Source: VAZQ01 sp963712565 (GTDB lineage: Bacteria; Pseudomonadota; Alphaproteobacteria; Rhizobiales; Xanthobacteraceae). From it: DNA of 64,000 nucleotides. Below the pieces are notes generated by a model. That model ran no database searches and was not told the origin of the DNA. It worked only from the letters and a program-made list of their open reading frames with translations. Positions 26,457 to 35,807 of the stretch are shown piece by piece. The position numbers and the translations under genes are program-made. The stretch's first letter is position 1. Each line of letters starts with the position of its first letter. The stretch is taken from the NCBI GenBank assembly GCA_963712565.1, contig CAVQIP010000081.1, positions 127,832 through 191,831 on the forward strand, read 5' to 3'.

Positions 26457-27437
26457 TCACCCCATATCCGTCCGGGGATCAAAGGGCTTCGTTGCCCGCC
26501 ACTTGCGCATCAGTTCATCAAGCTCCGCATCGCCGCCTTCGGGCAACATGATGCGCACGGCGGCGAGCAGATCGCCTCTGCCGTTCTTGGCCGGAAAGCC
26601 CTTGCCCTTGAGACGGAATGTGCGCCCCGAATTGGTGCCGGGGGGAATTGCGAGCTCGACCGCGCCGTCGAGGGTCGGTACCCGCACCTTGGCGCCCAGC
26701 ACCGCCTCGTAGAGTGCAATCGGAAGCTCGAGCCGCAAATCGGCGCCCTCGCGCGTGAACAGCGGATGCGGCGCGATCGAGACCGTGATCAGGAGATCGC
26801 CGGTGCGGCCGCCAGGCCCGGCGAGCCCCTGGCCTTTCAGCCGGATGGTCTGACCGTCATTCAGCCCGGCCGGAATCTTCACGTCGACCTCTTTGCCGTT
26901 CGGGAGTTGCACACGCTTCCTGACGCCTTTGGCCGCCTCCGGCAAGGAGATGGTCAGCGCGGCCGTGACGTCCTGGCCGGCGCCACCGAAGTCCTCCTCG
27001 AACTGGAAGCCCGCGGACGACCGCGCGGAACGCGCCGCGCCACCGAATGCCTGTCGCAGGATATCGTCGAAGCCGCTGAAGCCGCGAAATCCGCCGCCGG
27101 CGCGTCCGCCTGCGCGCTGAAAGCCCTCTCGCCCCCAGCTGAAGGTTTCGAAATGGCCGTCGCGGCCAAAGCCGCCCGGTCCGCCCCCGAAGCCCTCAAA
27201 ACCCTGAAAACGCGGCTTGCCCTCGCCGTCGATCTCGCCACGATCGAAAGCCTTGCGCTTGTCTTCCTCGCCCAGGATCTCGTAAGCCGCGTTCAACTCG
27301 GCGAAGCGGGTAGCCGCCTTAGGGTCGTGCTTGTTGGCATCCGGGTGCAGCTTCTTGGCCTGCCGCCGGAAAGCGCTCTTGATGTCCGCAGCGCTCGCGT
27401 TCTTCGATACCCCCAGGACGTCATAGGGGTCGCGCAT
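26457..27437 (-). CDS. DnaJ C-terminal-domain co-chaperone (CbpA-like)
   Basis: 326 residues from ATG 27437, preceded by GGAGGGATTGAGG. The J domain is at residues 1-65 (DPYDVLGVSKNASAADIKSA) but its HPD signature is present as LHPDANKHD. A glycine/phenylalanine-rich region (about 75-140) follows, then the substrate-binding barrels (VRKRVQLPNGKEVDVKIPAG, LVTVSIAPHPLF). No cysteine zinc domain is present, so it is the class II/CbpA type. It stimulates DnaK. Convergent with the anti-sigma gene. Confidence 0.93.
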   Translation of the reverse strand: MRDPYDVLGVSKNASAADIKSAFRRQAKKLHPDANKHDPKAATRFAELNAAYEILGEEDKRKAFDRGEIDGEGKPRFQGFEGFGGGPGGFGRDGHFETFSWGREGFQRAGGRAGGGFRGFSGFDDILRQAFGGAARSARSSAGFQFEEDFGGAGQDVTAALTISLPEAAKGVRKRVQLPNGKEVDVKIPAGLNDGQTIRLKGQGLAGPGGRTGDLLITVSIAPHPLFTREGADLRLELPIALYEAVLGAKVRVPTLDGAVELAIPPGTNSGRTFRLKGKGFPAKNGRGDLLAAVRIMLPEGGDAELDELMRKWRATKPFDPRTDMG

Positions 27438-27663
27438 CCTCAATCCCTCCAAGGCAGCTCGCTACTGGTCATGCCGGGCAGTCGCCCCAAACGCACCTGT
27501 CCCAATGTGGGGAGTGCGGCCGCCGACCGCAACGTAGAAAACACCGTAGACACAAGGCCTTCCCGGGCTGGGCCGGCTAGCGATCGGAGCCCTCCCGCGT
27601 CTTGACTATTTGCCTGGCCGAGCGCGGCAATGGGCGCTGGCAGGGGCTCTAAAGGGAAGGTGC

Positions 27664-28653
27664 ATGTCGCGCGTCAAACTCACCATCGCCACCACCGACT
27701 ACGATCACTTCCGCGACTTCCGCCTCGGCCTCGTCAATGCCGAAGGCATCGACCATCTCTGGCTTACTCTCGGCCACCACGAGGTGTTCGCGCGTTTCAC
27801 CTTCAACCGCGAGTGGGATGTAAGCGAGCTGTCGTTTGCGAAATTCTGTGCGCAAGCGACACGGAAGACACCGGACATCATCGGTCTCCCGGTCGTCTGT
27901 TCGCGCCTTTTCCGATTCTCGTCGTTCTACGTAAACAAGAACAGCAAGATCAAAACGGCTGCCGACCTCAAGGGCAAGACCATCGGCTCGCCCGAATGGG
28001 CACATACGGCTGCCGTCTATATGCGCGGCTGGCTCAACGACGAGCACGGCATCGGACTCACCGATATCCACTGGTATCAGGCGGGCGCCAATGAGGCGGG
28101 CCGCGTCGAGAAGGTCGAGCTCAACCTTCCGAAGGGTGTCAAGCTCACGCGTGTCAACGACAAGTCCTTGAGCGAGATGGTCGCGTCGGGTGAGATCGAC
28201 TGCGCGCTGATTGCACGTCCGCCTAATTCGTTCTTGCAGGGCCATCCGGATGTGGTCCGGCTGTTTCCGAACTATCTGGAGATGGAGCAGAGCTATTACG
28301 AGCGCACGAAGGTCTGGCCGATCATGCACATCATCGCGATACAGAAGCGGGTGCTGGACGAGCATCCCTGGGTCGCGCGCAACCTCTACAATGCTTTCGT
28401 CGAGTCGAAGCGCCGGAGCCTCGAACGCCTGCTCGATCCGGCCGTGTCGCGCTATCCGCTGGCTTGGCTGCCCACCTACGCGCGCAAGATGCGCGACCTT
28501 TTCGACGGCGATCCGTTCCCGTATGGCATCGAAGAGAACCGGCCGACGTTGGAGCAATTTCTGCGCTACACCCGCGAGCAGGGCATCGCGCACCGCCATG
28601 TCGAGCCCGAAGAGATCTTCCCGAGAGGTATCATGACCTCGGTCAAAGTGTGA
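27664..28653 (+). CDS. 4,5-dihydroxyphthalate decarboxylase-like / periplasmic-binding-fold protein
   Basis: 329 residues from ATG 27664 with AAGGGAAGG upstream. No signal peptide is visible, so the protein is probably cytoplasmic despite its type 2 periplasmic-binding fold (LKGKTIGSPEWAHTAAVYMRG; SGEIDCALIARPP). Sequence pattern and length match the family annotated as 4,5-dihydroxyphthalate decarboxylase, where the fold acts as an enzyme. Many relatives are uncharacterised, so decarboxylation of an aromatic acid is inferred. It stands alone between oppositely oriented genes. Confidence 0.75.
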   Translation: MSRVKLTIATTDYDHFRDFRLGLVNAEGIDHLWLTLGHHEVFARFTFNREWDVSELSFAKFCAQATRKTPDIIGLPVVCSRLFRFSSFYVNKNSKIKTAADLKGKTIGSPEWAHTAAVYMRGWLNDEHGIGLTDIHWYQAGANEAGRVEKVELNLPKGVKLTRVNDKSLSEMVASGEIDCALIARPPNSFLQGHPDVVRLFPNYLEMEQSYYERTKVWPIMHIIAIQKRVLDEHPWVARNLYNAFVESKRRSLERLLDPAVSRYPLAWLPTYARKMRDLFDGDPFPYGIEENRPTLEQFLRYTREQGIAHRHVEPEEIFPRGIMTSVKV

Positions 28654-28739
28654 TGGTCTCGTCGGCCGCGATCGGAAACCGGAGATGACGGCCGGGGCCG
28701 CGCCGCACTGTTCCTCGACCTACGGATGGCGTGGCGCGA

Positions 28740-29231
28740 CTAGGTGTTCTTCCAAGGCCGCAAATTGCGGACTTCCCACTTCCCGCGCGCGGCGCGGCAG
28801 GCCTCGCCCTGCAGCCACGACTCACTACCGTTCTTGACATAGCTGGCGAGAAAATCACGGCAGACAGTCCCGTCCTGGTTGGAGGCGAAGGCCAGCGGCG
28901 TGACGGTGCCGCGGGCACCGGTCTGCGGGTTTTCCCAGGGCATGCTGGTGTCCTTGCCGCCCTTGGCGAGCACCTCGCTCACGGCGGCGCGGGCGACGGC
29001 AAGGTCCCCCTCGGCTGGCGCCTTCGTCGTCGCCGTCGGCACGGCGGGTGTCGACGCCCCGGCTTGGCCGGTCGCAGCGTCATTTTTCCCGAGCAGGGTG
29101 TCGAGTTGATAGGAGAAGCTGCAGCCGCCCGCTGCGAGCCCCAGCGTCAGCAAACACGCCCCCGCCGGCAACGGCCGCAGCGTGGCGTGCCATCGGCTCC
29201 ACCTTCCTCTATAACGGGGCCGCCGGGACAC
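28740..29231 (-). CDS. RT0821/Lpp0805-like surface lipoprotein, start region disrupted
   Basis: The lipobox LTLGLAAGGC has its cysteine at 29121-29123, and the mature part (DLAVARAAVSEVLAKG, GTVTPLAFASNQDGTVCRDF, EACRAARGKWEVRNLRPW) matches a family of outer-membrane-associated rickettsial/rhizobial surface antigens. The GTG at 29231 keeps this frame open. A better start is ATG 29191-29193, with AGAGGAAGGTGGAG ideally placed, but it is out of frame. A tandem pair CACGC-CACGC follows that ATG; a third copy would restore one continuous frame reading MARHATLRPLPAG into the lipobox. Either a 5-base contraction or a sequencing error has occurred. Confidence 0.7.
   Translation of the reverse strand: MSRRPRYRGRWSRWHATLRPLPAGACLLTLGLAAGGCSFSYQLDTLLGKNDAATGQAGASTPAVPTATTKAPAEGDLAVARAAVSEVLAKGGKDTSMPWENPQTGARGTVTPLAFASNQDGTVCRDFLASYVKNGSESWLQGEACRAARGKWEVRNLRPWKNT
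29180..29189 (-). repeat. Two-copy CACGC tandem repeat just after a lipoprotein start codon
   Basis: Minus strand reads ATGG-CACGC-CACGC-TG. Copy number sets the reading frame: three copies join the ATG to the lipoprotein frame, two do not. Confidence 0.6.
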
Positions 29232-29271
29232 GGATTCTGGCGCCGATGCCACGACCTGGGTGCTCCGCAGG

Positions 29272-29913
29272 ATGTCCGAATCAGCCCCGATAGAACACCC
29301 GAGCCGGTTAACGAGTGGTGATTTCACCGAGGCCGACGAGCCGTTGCGGCTGTTTGCCGCCTGGTTCGAGGAGGCGACCCGAAGCGAGCCACGCGATCCC
29401 ACCGCCATGTCGCTCGCCACCGTCGACGCCGACGGCCTGCCCAATGTCCGCATGGTGCTGATGAAAAGCTTCGATGAGCGCGGATTCGTGTTCTTCACCA
29501 ATACGGACAGCCAAAAGGGGCAGGAGCTGGATCGGGAGCGCAAGGGGGCGCTGCTGTTTCACTGGAAGTCCCTCAATCGGCAGGTTCGGCTGCGGGGACC
29601 GGTGGAAAGGGTTGAAGACGCGGAAGCCGACGCCTATTTCGCGACGCGCCCGCGTCTTACCCAGATCGGGGCCTGGGCCAGCAAGCAGTCGGCGCCGGTA
29701 GAGAGCCGCCACGCCTTCGAGAAGGCGATCGCGTTTTACGCCGCGAAATTCGCCGTCGGAGCGGTTCCACGACCGCCGAATTGGACCGGCTATCGGCTCC
29801 GGCCGCTCCTGATCGAATTCTGGCAGGACCGGCCGTTCCGGCTGCATGATCGTGTCGAGTTCCGGCGCGAGACGCTCGACCAACCGTGGCGCAAGACGCG
29901 CCTTTATCCGTGA
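29272..29913 (+). CDS. pdxH: Pyridoxamine/pyridoxine 5'-phosphate oxidase
   Basis: 213 residues from ATG 29272; a GTG at 29260 is possible. FMN-binding split-barrel: MSLATVDADGLPNVRMVLMK, FVFFTNTDSQKGQEL, then QVRLRGPVERV, GAWASKQSAPVESR and the C-terminal WxGYRLRPLLIEFWQ...RLHDRVEF motif. It oxidises PNP or PMP to PLP in vitamin B6 synthesis and salvage. The start is about 40 bases from the divergent lipoprotein start, so the promoters overlap. Confidence 0.96.
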   Translation: MSESAPIEHPSRLTSGDFTEADEPLRLFAAWFEEATRSEPRDPTAMSLATVDADGLPNVRMVLMKSFDERGFVFFTNTDSQKGQELDRERKGALLFHWKSLNRQVRLRGPVERVEDAEADAYFATRPRLTQIGAWASKQSAPVESRHAFEKAIAFYAAKFAVGAVPRPPNWTGYRLRPLLIEFWQDRPFRLHDRVEFRRETLDQPWRKTRLYP

Positions 29914-30076
29914 ACCGCGGCGTTTCCCCGCGAATGCAAGCTTTACGGCGCCATCAGGCTGCTGTTGCTGAGTGCGCTCTTGCGAACGCGCCGAAGGTAA
30001 TGCGCCAGCTCGGTTTCCGATTCCACCAGAACGCAAACCGCACTAGCATGCATCGGGTTTTTGGGATCTGGCATTG

Positions 30077-30826
30077 ATGGTGCATTCGAACCAGCCGCGC
30101 CGCGCCTTGCTGCTCACCGGAGCAAGCCGCGGCATCGGCCACGCCACCGTGAAACGATTTTCGGCCGCCGGTTGGCGGGTCATTACCTGCTCGCGCCACG
30201 CGTTCCCGGAAAACTGCCCCTGGGAGATGGGGCCTGAGGATCACATCCAGGTCGACCTCGCCGATCCCGACGGCACACTCGCGGCCATTGCTGAGATCAA
30301 GCAGCGGCTCGAGAACAACGAGTTGCACGCCCTGGTCAACAATGCCGCGATCTCGCCCAAGACCGAGGGCGGCAAGCGGCTTTCCTCCATCGACACTACC
30401 GTCGATGTTTGGGATCACGTCTTCCGGGTCAATTTCCTTGCGCCGATCATGCTGGCGCGCGGCCTCTTGGAAGAACTCAAGGCGGCCAAGGGCTCCGTTG
30501 TCAACGTGACCTCAATTGCCGGCTCGCGCGTTCATCCCTTTGCCGGTGCCGCCTACTCGACCTCGAAGGCGGCACTGGCGGCGCTTACACGCGAGATGGC
30601 GGCCGATTTCGGTCCGCTGGGCATCCGCGTCAACGCCATCGCTCCGGGTGAAATCGATACCGCGATGCTCTCACCGGGGACCGAGGAGATCGTGGCGCAT
30701 CAAATTCCCATGCACCGGCTGGGCACCCCCGACGAGGTTGCCAAGATCATCTACGTCTTGTGCACGGAGACGTCGTCCTACGTGAACGGCGCCGAGATCC
30801 ACATCAACGGCGGGCAGCATGTCTAG
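30077..30826 (+). CDS. SDR family oxidoreductase
   Basis: 249 residues from ATG 30077. LLTGASRGIGHATVKRF is the nucleotide-binding motif, LVNNAAISPK the NNAG-type motif, SIAGS with YSTSKAALAAL the catalytic Ser-Tyr-Lys set, and INGGQHV the family C-terminus. A classical NAD(P)H-dependent reductase or dehydrogenase; substrate unknown. It ends 29 bases from the convergent corA. Confidence 0.88.
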   Translation: MVHSNQPRRALLLTGASRGIGHATVKRFSAAGWRVITCSRHAFPENCPWEMGPEDHIQVDLADPDGTLAAIAEIKQRLENNELHALVNNAAISPKTEGGKRLSSIDTTVDVWDHVFRVNFLAPIMLARGLLEELKAAKGSVVNVTSIAGSRVHPFAGAAYSTSKAALAALTREMAADFGPLGIRVNAIAPGEIDTAMLSPGTEEIVAHQIPMHRLGTPDEVAKIIYVLCTETSSYVNGAEIHINGGQHV

Positions 30827-30855
30827 CGCTTTGATCGCTGGCGTCTGATCTTCGG

Positions 30856-31825
30856 TCACAGCCATTTCTTCCATTTGAAAATGAAATAAGGCAGCGCGGC
30901 CGCGATCAGCATCAACGCGATGGCCAGCGGATAGCCCAGGGTCCAGTCGAGTTCCGGCATGTGCTTGAAGTTCATGCCGTAGATCGACGCCACCAGCGTC
31001 GGCGGCATCAGCACGACCGCGGCAATCGAGAAGATCTTGATGATGTTGTTCTGCTCGATGAATACGACGCCGAGCATGGCGTCGAGCGTGAAGGTGATCT
31101 TGTTGGAAAGATAGGTCGCGTGGTCGGACAGCGACTGCACGTCGCGCTGCATGCCCCGAAGCTGCGAGCGCGTTTCCTTGGCCCAGCGCATGTTGTCGGC
31201 TTCGTGGGCGAGGTAGAGGAGCACGCGGCCGATCGAGACCAGGCTCTCGCGCACCTTCGAGGTGAGGTCGCCCTTGCGGCCGATGACCTTGAGGATCTCC
31301 TGGTGACTCCTGGCATGGTCGGCTTCCGGCTCGAAGATGTCATGCGAGACCTGATCGACCTCGGTGCCGATGCGCTCCAGAATATCGGCGGCGCGGTCGA
31401 TCACCGCGTCGAGCAGGTCCATCAGCACCGATTCCCCGGTTACCGTCGGCGAGCAGACGCGCGCGAGCTTGTTGCCGACGATCATGAACGGACGCGGCTC
31501 GTCGTAACGCACGGTGATGAGCCGGTGGCCGGAGAGGATGAAGGTGACAGGGGTCGTCTTCGGCGTGTCCGTGTCGGACTGACACATCAGGGTCGCAGTC
31601 ATGTAGCGCGCGCCGTTCTCGACGTACAGCCGGCTGGTGACCTCGATTTCCTGCATTTCCTCCCGCGTCGGGCACGGCGATGCCGACTTGACGCTCGACG
31701 ATCTTGTCCTCCTGCAAGTTCGGATTGACGAGATCGAACCAGACCGCGTTTTCAGGCACGTCGGCATCTGAGGTGACAGGAAGGCGGTCGAGCGAAGGGC
31801 CGCGCGGAACGTAGACCCACAGCAT
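30856..31825 (-). pseudogene. corA: CorA-type magnesium transporter, frameshifted
   Basis: The start MLWVYVPRGPSLDRLP lies at ATG 31825, but that frame leaves CorA after GIAVP. The rest (TREEMQEIEVTSRLYVENG onward, through the YGMNFKHMPEL signature and two C-terminal membrane helices) is in the next frame. One extra base in a GGG run (plus strand) at about 31670-31672 explains it; without it the protein is 322 residues, normal for CorA. CorA is a pentameric inner-membrane Mg2+ channel. All other motifs are undamaged, so a sequencing indel is at least as likely as a true pseudogene. Confidence 0.85.
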
Positions 31826-32040
31826 GACGCCTCCGCCGGCCCGCACATACCCGTTGGCGAGCGCGGGGGCGCCGCCAGCGACCCGATTTGAGCCAGTGAT
31901 GGCCTAATCACGGCCGCGGTTGCAAGAGCAATGAGCGTGCGGATGCCAGCGCTGGCGCGAAGGCCGAAACGGCCGCGGGCAGACTTTAGGGGGACGAGGG
32001 GATACTTTAGAGACCCGCCGACGGTGCCGGCGCGGGGAGC

Positions 32041-32232
32041 TCAGGCCGCCATCTCGGCGAGCCGCTTGTCCAATTGGTGGACAACCGGCGCATAGGCGGG
32101 GTTCTTGACCTCGCTCTGGTACTGCAACGCAGCGGCAACCGCAGATATTCCGATCTCCCCATAGCGGCTGTCGAGATTTGGCTCGTCGCGGCGGACGTTT
32201 TCGTTGGATTGGGCCGCATTGTTCTTGGTCAT
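32041..32232 (-). CDS. Conserved small hypothetical protein
   Basis: 63 residues from ATG 32232 with GGAGAAGAAA ideally placed. The sequence begins MTKNNAAQSNENVRRDEPN and is acidic and soluble, with LDSRYGEIGISAVAAALQY in the middle. It looks like a short rhizobial protein of unknown function; no domain is recognised. The frame continues upstream to 32301 but without a ribosome site. Confidence 0.65.
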   Translation of the reverse strand: MTKNNAAQSNENVRRDEPNLDSRYGEIGISAVAAALQYQSEVKNPAYAPVVHQLDKRLAEMAA

Positions 32233-32708
32233 TTTCTTCTCCGTGGAACTCTTAATTCTTGCGACGCTTCTTTGGTCTTCTTGCAACGCCTTGCGGTTCA
32301 CTGAGATGACCGCGGAGTGCGGCCGAAATACGCAACAAATCGTGTCCTATCATGACATTTCGGGCGGACCGTAACCGGTTGGAACCTGTTGCTTATCGAC
32401 TTGGGATTAATCCGAGATCAATGAACCCGATCCCGCCACGCCGCTGTGAGATGGCATGGTAAACCTCGGGTTAAGAGATTGCGCGTTAGGCTGTGCGCGG
32501 GGTCGGCAAATCGATTCCATTCGGGCGGAAAGGAAACTTTCCACAGCGCGGGATCAAACTGCGGCATTCCTGCAACAGGTTCAGAAGACTATCGAATCGG
32601 GGCCGTCGTCGCCCTGGAACTGGGGAGTCCTTTTGGCTAGCTAATAGAGAGCGAAGGACTCGGGGAGACCTGATCGCAGGGGTGCGCCAAACAGCGCGAG
32701 GGGCAGGT
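32233..32708. other. Divergent intergenic region between small hypothetical gene and L,D-transpeptidase
   Basis: 476 bases, GC lower than the flanks. A perfect short palindrome GGAAACTTTCC lies near 32530-32540. Overlapping short ORFs (for example 32456-32644) have no ribosome site or recognisable relatives. It likely holds the promoters of both flanking genes. Confidence 0.45.
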
Positions 32709-33374
32709 ATGGCAGTACGGGGAATCGCACTCCTTCTGACCGGGCTCTTGCTCGGCGGATGCGTGCACACGCAGTTTGAGCCGGCGTCCGAAGCCAGCAT
32801 GACCGCGCGCGATAAAAAGCTGCTCGCCAATGCGCCTTATGCGAAAGTGACCATTCCGGCCGCTTACCAACGCGCCATCGTCCAATTTCATCGGAAGGAA
32901 GCGCCGGGCTCGATCGTCATCGATAGCGATGCGCGCTACCTCTACTATGTGCTGCCGGAGGGCAGGGCGATCCGCTACGGCGTGATCGTGGGCGAAGACG
33001 CGCAGGCTTGGTCCGGGGTCGCCAAGGTCGGCCGCAAGGAAGAATGGCCGGGATGGACACCAACCGAGGGCGAGAAGAGGCGCCTCGGCCCGCTTCCCAA
33101 TTACGTCGAAGGCGGGCCCCACAACCCGATGGGCGCCCGGGGCATTTACCTCTATTCCAGCGGCAGGGATACGCTCTACCGCATCCACGGCACCAATCAG
33201 CCGGAATGGATCGGACATGCGATCTCGTCGGGCTGCATCCGCATGACCAACGAGGACGTGATCGACCTCTACAATCACGTCAAGATGGGCTCGATCGTCG
33301 TAGTGCTGGGGCCGAAATCGGGTAACTCGCCGGTCAACCCACAGATCGCGTCGGCCGACCCGCGCTACAACTAG
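32709..33374 (+). CDS. L,D-transpeptidase (YkuD domain) lipoprotein
   Basis: 221 residues from ATG 32709. MAVRGIALLLTGLLLGGC is a lipoprotein signal with Cys18 as the acylated residue. The YkuD domain has YRIHGTNQPEWIGHAISSGCIRM: H160, H170 and the nucleophile C176. Such enzymes form 3-3 peptidoglycan crosslinks or attach proteins to the wall in the periplasm. A strong hairpin terminator follows directly. The frame is open upstream to 32493 but with no signal peptide there. Confidence 0.93.
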   Translation: MAVRGIALLLTGLLLGGCVHTQFEPASEASMTARDKKLLANAPYAKVTIPAAYQRAIVQFHRKEAPGSIVIDSDARYLYYVLPEGRAIRYGVIVGEDAQAWSGVAKVGRKEEWPGWTPTEGEKRRLGPLPNYVEGGPHNPMGARGIYLYSSGRDTLYRIHGTNQPEWIGHAISSGCIRMTNEDVIDLYNHVKMGSIVVVLGPKSGNSPVNPQIASADPRYN

Positions 33375-33392
33375 GACTTCGAGGGGGCTGGG

Positions 33393-33421
33393 AGCGGCGT
33401 CGGGCACAGCCCGACGCCGCT
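33393..33421 (+). terminator. Hairpin terminator after the L,D-transpeptidase gene
   Basis: A perfect 13-bp stem, AGCGGCGTCGGGC (33393-33405) with GCCCGACGCCGCT (33409-33421), around a three-base loop ACA. TTCATTT follows, so the U-tract is short. It begins 19 bases after the stop codon and also lies beyond the 3' end of the convergent aminotransferase gene, so may serve both. Confidence 0.7.
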
Positions 33422-33498
33422 TCATTTGCGCTGGCGCGCGGCCCCGGTCAGGGAGTGACGCTTCGCCGTAGAAAAGCGCGTCGCCATATACCCCAGGT

Positions 33499-34881
33499 TC
33501 ACATCAGACGCTCGCGTTTGGCCCAGTCCAGGGTGCGATCGAGCGCGCGGCCGAGACGGTCGAACAACTCGTCGATCTCCGCCGGCGCGATGATGAGCGG
33601 AGGACACACCGACACGATATCGCCGACGATGAAGCGCACGATCAACCCTTCCTCTTCGGCGAAACGGACCGCGCGCGGGCCAACGGCAGCCTTGGCCTCG
33701 AAGGAGCGTTTGGCAGCCTTGTCGGCGACAAGCTCGACCGCCCCGATGAGCCCGAGGCCACGCGCCTCCCCGACCAGCGGGTGCTGGCCGAGCGCGGCCA
33801 GCCGGGCCTGGAAATGCGGCGCCTTGCGCGCCGCCTGTTCAGCGATGCGTTCGCGGGCGTAGATGTCGAGCGCCTTGAGCGCGACTGCCGCGGCAACCGG
33901 ATGGCCCGAATAGGTGAAGCCGTGGCCGAAGGTGCCGATCTTGCGGCTCTCATCGAGGAGCGCTTGGTACATCGGCTCCGGGACCGTCAAGGCCGCCATC
34001 GGGACATAGGCCGAGGTCAAGGCCTTCGCGACCGTGACCGAGTGCGGCTCGAAACCCAATACCGTGCAGCCGAACATTGCTCCGAGCCGGCCGAAGCCGC
34101 AGATCACCTCGTCCGAGATCATGTAAACATCGTACTTCCGGCAGACTTTCATCATCTCGGCGAAATAGGCTTTCGGCGGCACGATCACGCCGCCGGCACC
34201 CATCACCGGCTCGGCGATGAAGGCAGCGACCGTGTCGGGGTCCTGCGCGCAGATCAGTCCTTCGAGTTCGACGGCGAGCCGACGCGCGAACTCCTCTTCG
34301 CTCTCCCCGGCATGGGCGAAGCGGTAATGGTGCGGACAGCCCGCGTGCAAAATGCCGGCGATCGGCAAATCGAAATCCAGGTGATTGTTGGGCAGCCCCG
34401 TGAGCGAGGCCGCCACGACGGTCACGCCGTGATAGGCTTTAAGACGACTGATGATCTTCTTTTTTCTCGGCCGGCCAAGGGCATTGTTCATGTACCAGAC
34501 CAGCTTGACCTGCGTATCGTTGGCCTCCGAGCCGGAAGAACAGAAAAACACCTTCGACGTCGGTACCGGCGCGATCTCCTTGAGCCTTTCGGCGAGCTCG
34601 ATCGCAGGGTCATGGCTCTTGCCGGTAAAAAGGTGACTGAACGGGAGTTTGCGCATCTGCGCCGCCGCGGCCTCGACCAACTCTTCGTTGCCGTAGCCGA
34701 GCGCGGTGCACCACAACCCCGCCATGCCTTCGATATAGGGCTTGCCCTCGCTGTCGTAGACGAACACGCCCTGCCCGCGCTCGAGCACCAGCGGCCCGGT
34801 CTCGCGCAGCGCCGCGAGATTGGTGTAGGGATGAACCAAGGTCTCGATGTCGCGGACGGCGAGGTTGCTGAGCGGGGGCAT
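33499..34881 (-). CDS. Class III PLP-dependent aminotransferase
   Basis: 460 residues from ATG 34881 (GTG at 34905 is open too). Family signatures: HPYTNL at the start, SGSEANDTQVKLVWYM (PLP phosphate), AYHGVTVVAASLTG, ISDEVICGFGRLG with the PLP-nitrogen Asp, and VTVAKALTSAYVPM with the Schiff-base lysine. Fold type I omega-aminotransferase, close to the beta-alanine/taurine-pyruvate group that transfers amino groups from omega-amines to pyruvate or 2-oxoglutarate. Neither start has a clear ribosome site. Confidence 0.9.
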   Translation of the reverse strand: MPPLSNLAVRDIETLVHPYTNLAALRETGPLVLERGQGVFVYDSEGKPYIEGMAGLWCTALGYGNEELVEAAAAQMRKLPFSHLFTGKSHDPAIELAERLKEIAPVPTSKVFFCSSGSEANDTQVKLVWYMNNALGRPRKKKIISRLKAYHGVTVVAASLTGLPNNHLDFDLPIAGILHAGCPHHYRFAHAGESEEEFARRLAVELEGLICAQDPDTVAAFIAEPVMGAGGVIVPPKAYFAEMMKVCRKYDVYMISDEVICGFGRLGAMFGCTVLGFEPHSVTVAKALTSAYVPMAALTVPEPMYQALLDESRKIGTFGHGFTYSGHPVAAAVALKALDIYARERIAEQAARKAPHFQARLAALGQHPLVGEARGLGLIGAVELVADKAAKRSFEAKAAVGPRAVRFAEEEGLIVRFIVGDIVSVCPPLIIAPAEIDELFDRLGRALDRTLDWAKRERLM

Positions 34882-35021
34882 GGTTTGGCTTTCGGTTTGT
34901 GACACGGGGGGTCGACGGAAGCTGCATGAAAGGCCGCGCTCGCATTCTAATCACAGCAATCGTCGTTCAACGCGGGCGGTGAGCGATGCGCTCCGGGTCT
35001 ACGGTCGATTGGCTGCGGTCG

Positions 35022-35807
35022 TCATGGCCCGATGGATTCCGGCCGCGGCCGCGGCAACGGCACGTGTTCGGCCACGGTTGCATCCTCCTCGCCGGGCTCG
35101 CGCACTTCCCACTGGCAGAGACGGTAGCCGCCTCTGCGCTCGGCAAGGTCCACGTGGACGTGGGTTTCATGATAACCATCCGAGCCGGGACCGAGCACGG
35201 TGCTGAAACGCGCGCAGGTACTTCTGCGCAGGCCCTCGCGAAAATTCTTGGCCACGTGCGGGTCGGTCAACCCCACCACCACGCCATTGGCGAGCTTGAG
35301 CGAACGGACATCGAGCGCATTGGCCTTGCCGTGCTCCGAGAGCTGCGCGCCGACGATCCGGTTGCGGCCGCGGCAATCATAGGCAGCGAAATTGTCGATC
35401 GTCTTGAGGGCCCCCCCGAGGGAGCGCAAGGAAGGCGCCACGTCCTCGCGCACCCAATGTACGATCGCTTCGGCAAACGTGCAGCGAAGGATCGCCGGCG
35501 GCGTCACCGCCACTTTCGTCCTATCGGCCAGCATGACCATTTCGAGCCGCACCACGTCGTCCGCGCCGCATTCGCCGGGTCCGGCAAGCCGAGGCAGCGA
35601 CGGAGCAAGCGCCAATTCAGTCGTCAGCCGCAGCCGGCAGGCGGACGGCGGCGCCGGCTCCTCCGGCTCGGACGTCTCCGCAGCCGATGCCGCCTCAGGC
35701 TGCGCCGGTCGAGGCCGCGGCAATGGAACGGCCTGCGCGGCCGCCAAATCGCAAACGGCCAGGGCGCCAAGCGCCGCAAATACCAGGAGCGTTGGGAAGA
35801 TCTTCAC
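35022..35807 (-). CDS. Extensin-like C-terminal domain protein, exported
   Basis: 261 residues from GTG 35807, chosen because GGAG lies eight bases upstream and gives a clean signal peptide (KIFPTLLVFAALGALAV...AQA). A proline-rich stretch PLPRPRPAQPEA follows, then the extensin-like domain (pfam06904): YDCRGRNR, LSEHGKANALDV, and HETHVHVDLAERRGGYRLCQW near the end. The His/Asp pattern resembles D-Ala-D-Ala carboxypeptidase-type folds, so cell-wall hydrolysis is plausible. The C-terminus repeats PLPRPRPE. Confidence 0.85.
   Translation of the reverse strand: MKIFPTLLVFAALGALAVCDLAAAQAVPLPRPRPAQPEAASAAETSEPEEPAPPSACRLRLTTELALAPSLPRLAGPGECGADDVVRLEMVMLADRTKVAVTPPAILRCTFAEAIVHWVREDVAPSLRSLGGALKTIDNFAAYDCRGRNRIVGAQLSEHGKANALDVRSLKLANGVVVGLTDPHVAKNFREGLRRSTCARFSTVLGPGSDGYHETHVHVDLAERRGGYRLCQWEVREPGEEDATVAEHVPLPRPRPESIGP

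Noticed and set aside
26412..27605. 397-codon plus ORF
   Set aside because: Antisense shadow of the DnaJ gene in GC-rich DNA.
32456..32644. 62-codon plus ORF
   Set aside because: No ribosome site, no recognisable family, and overlapped by another equally weak frame.
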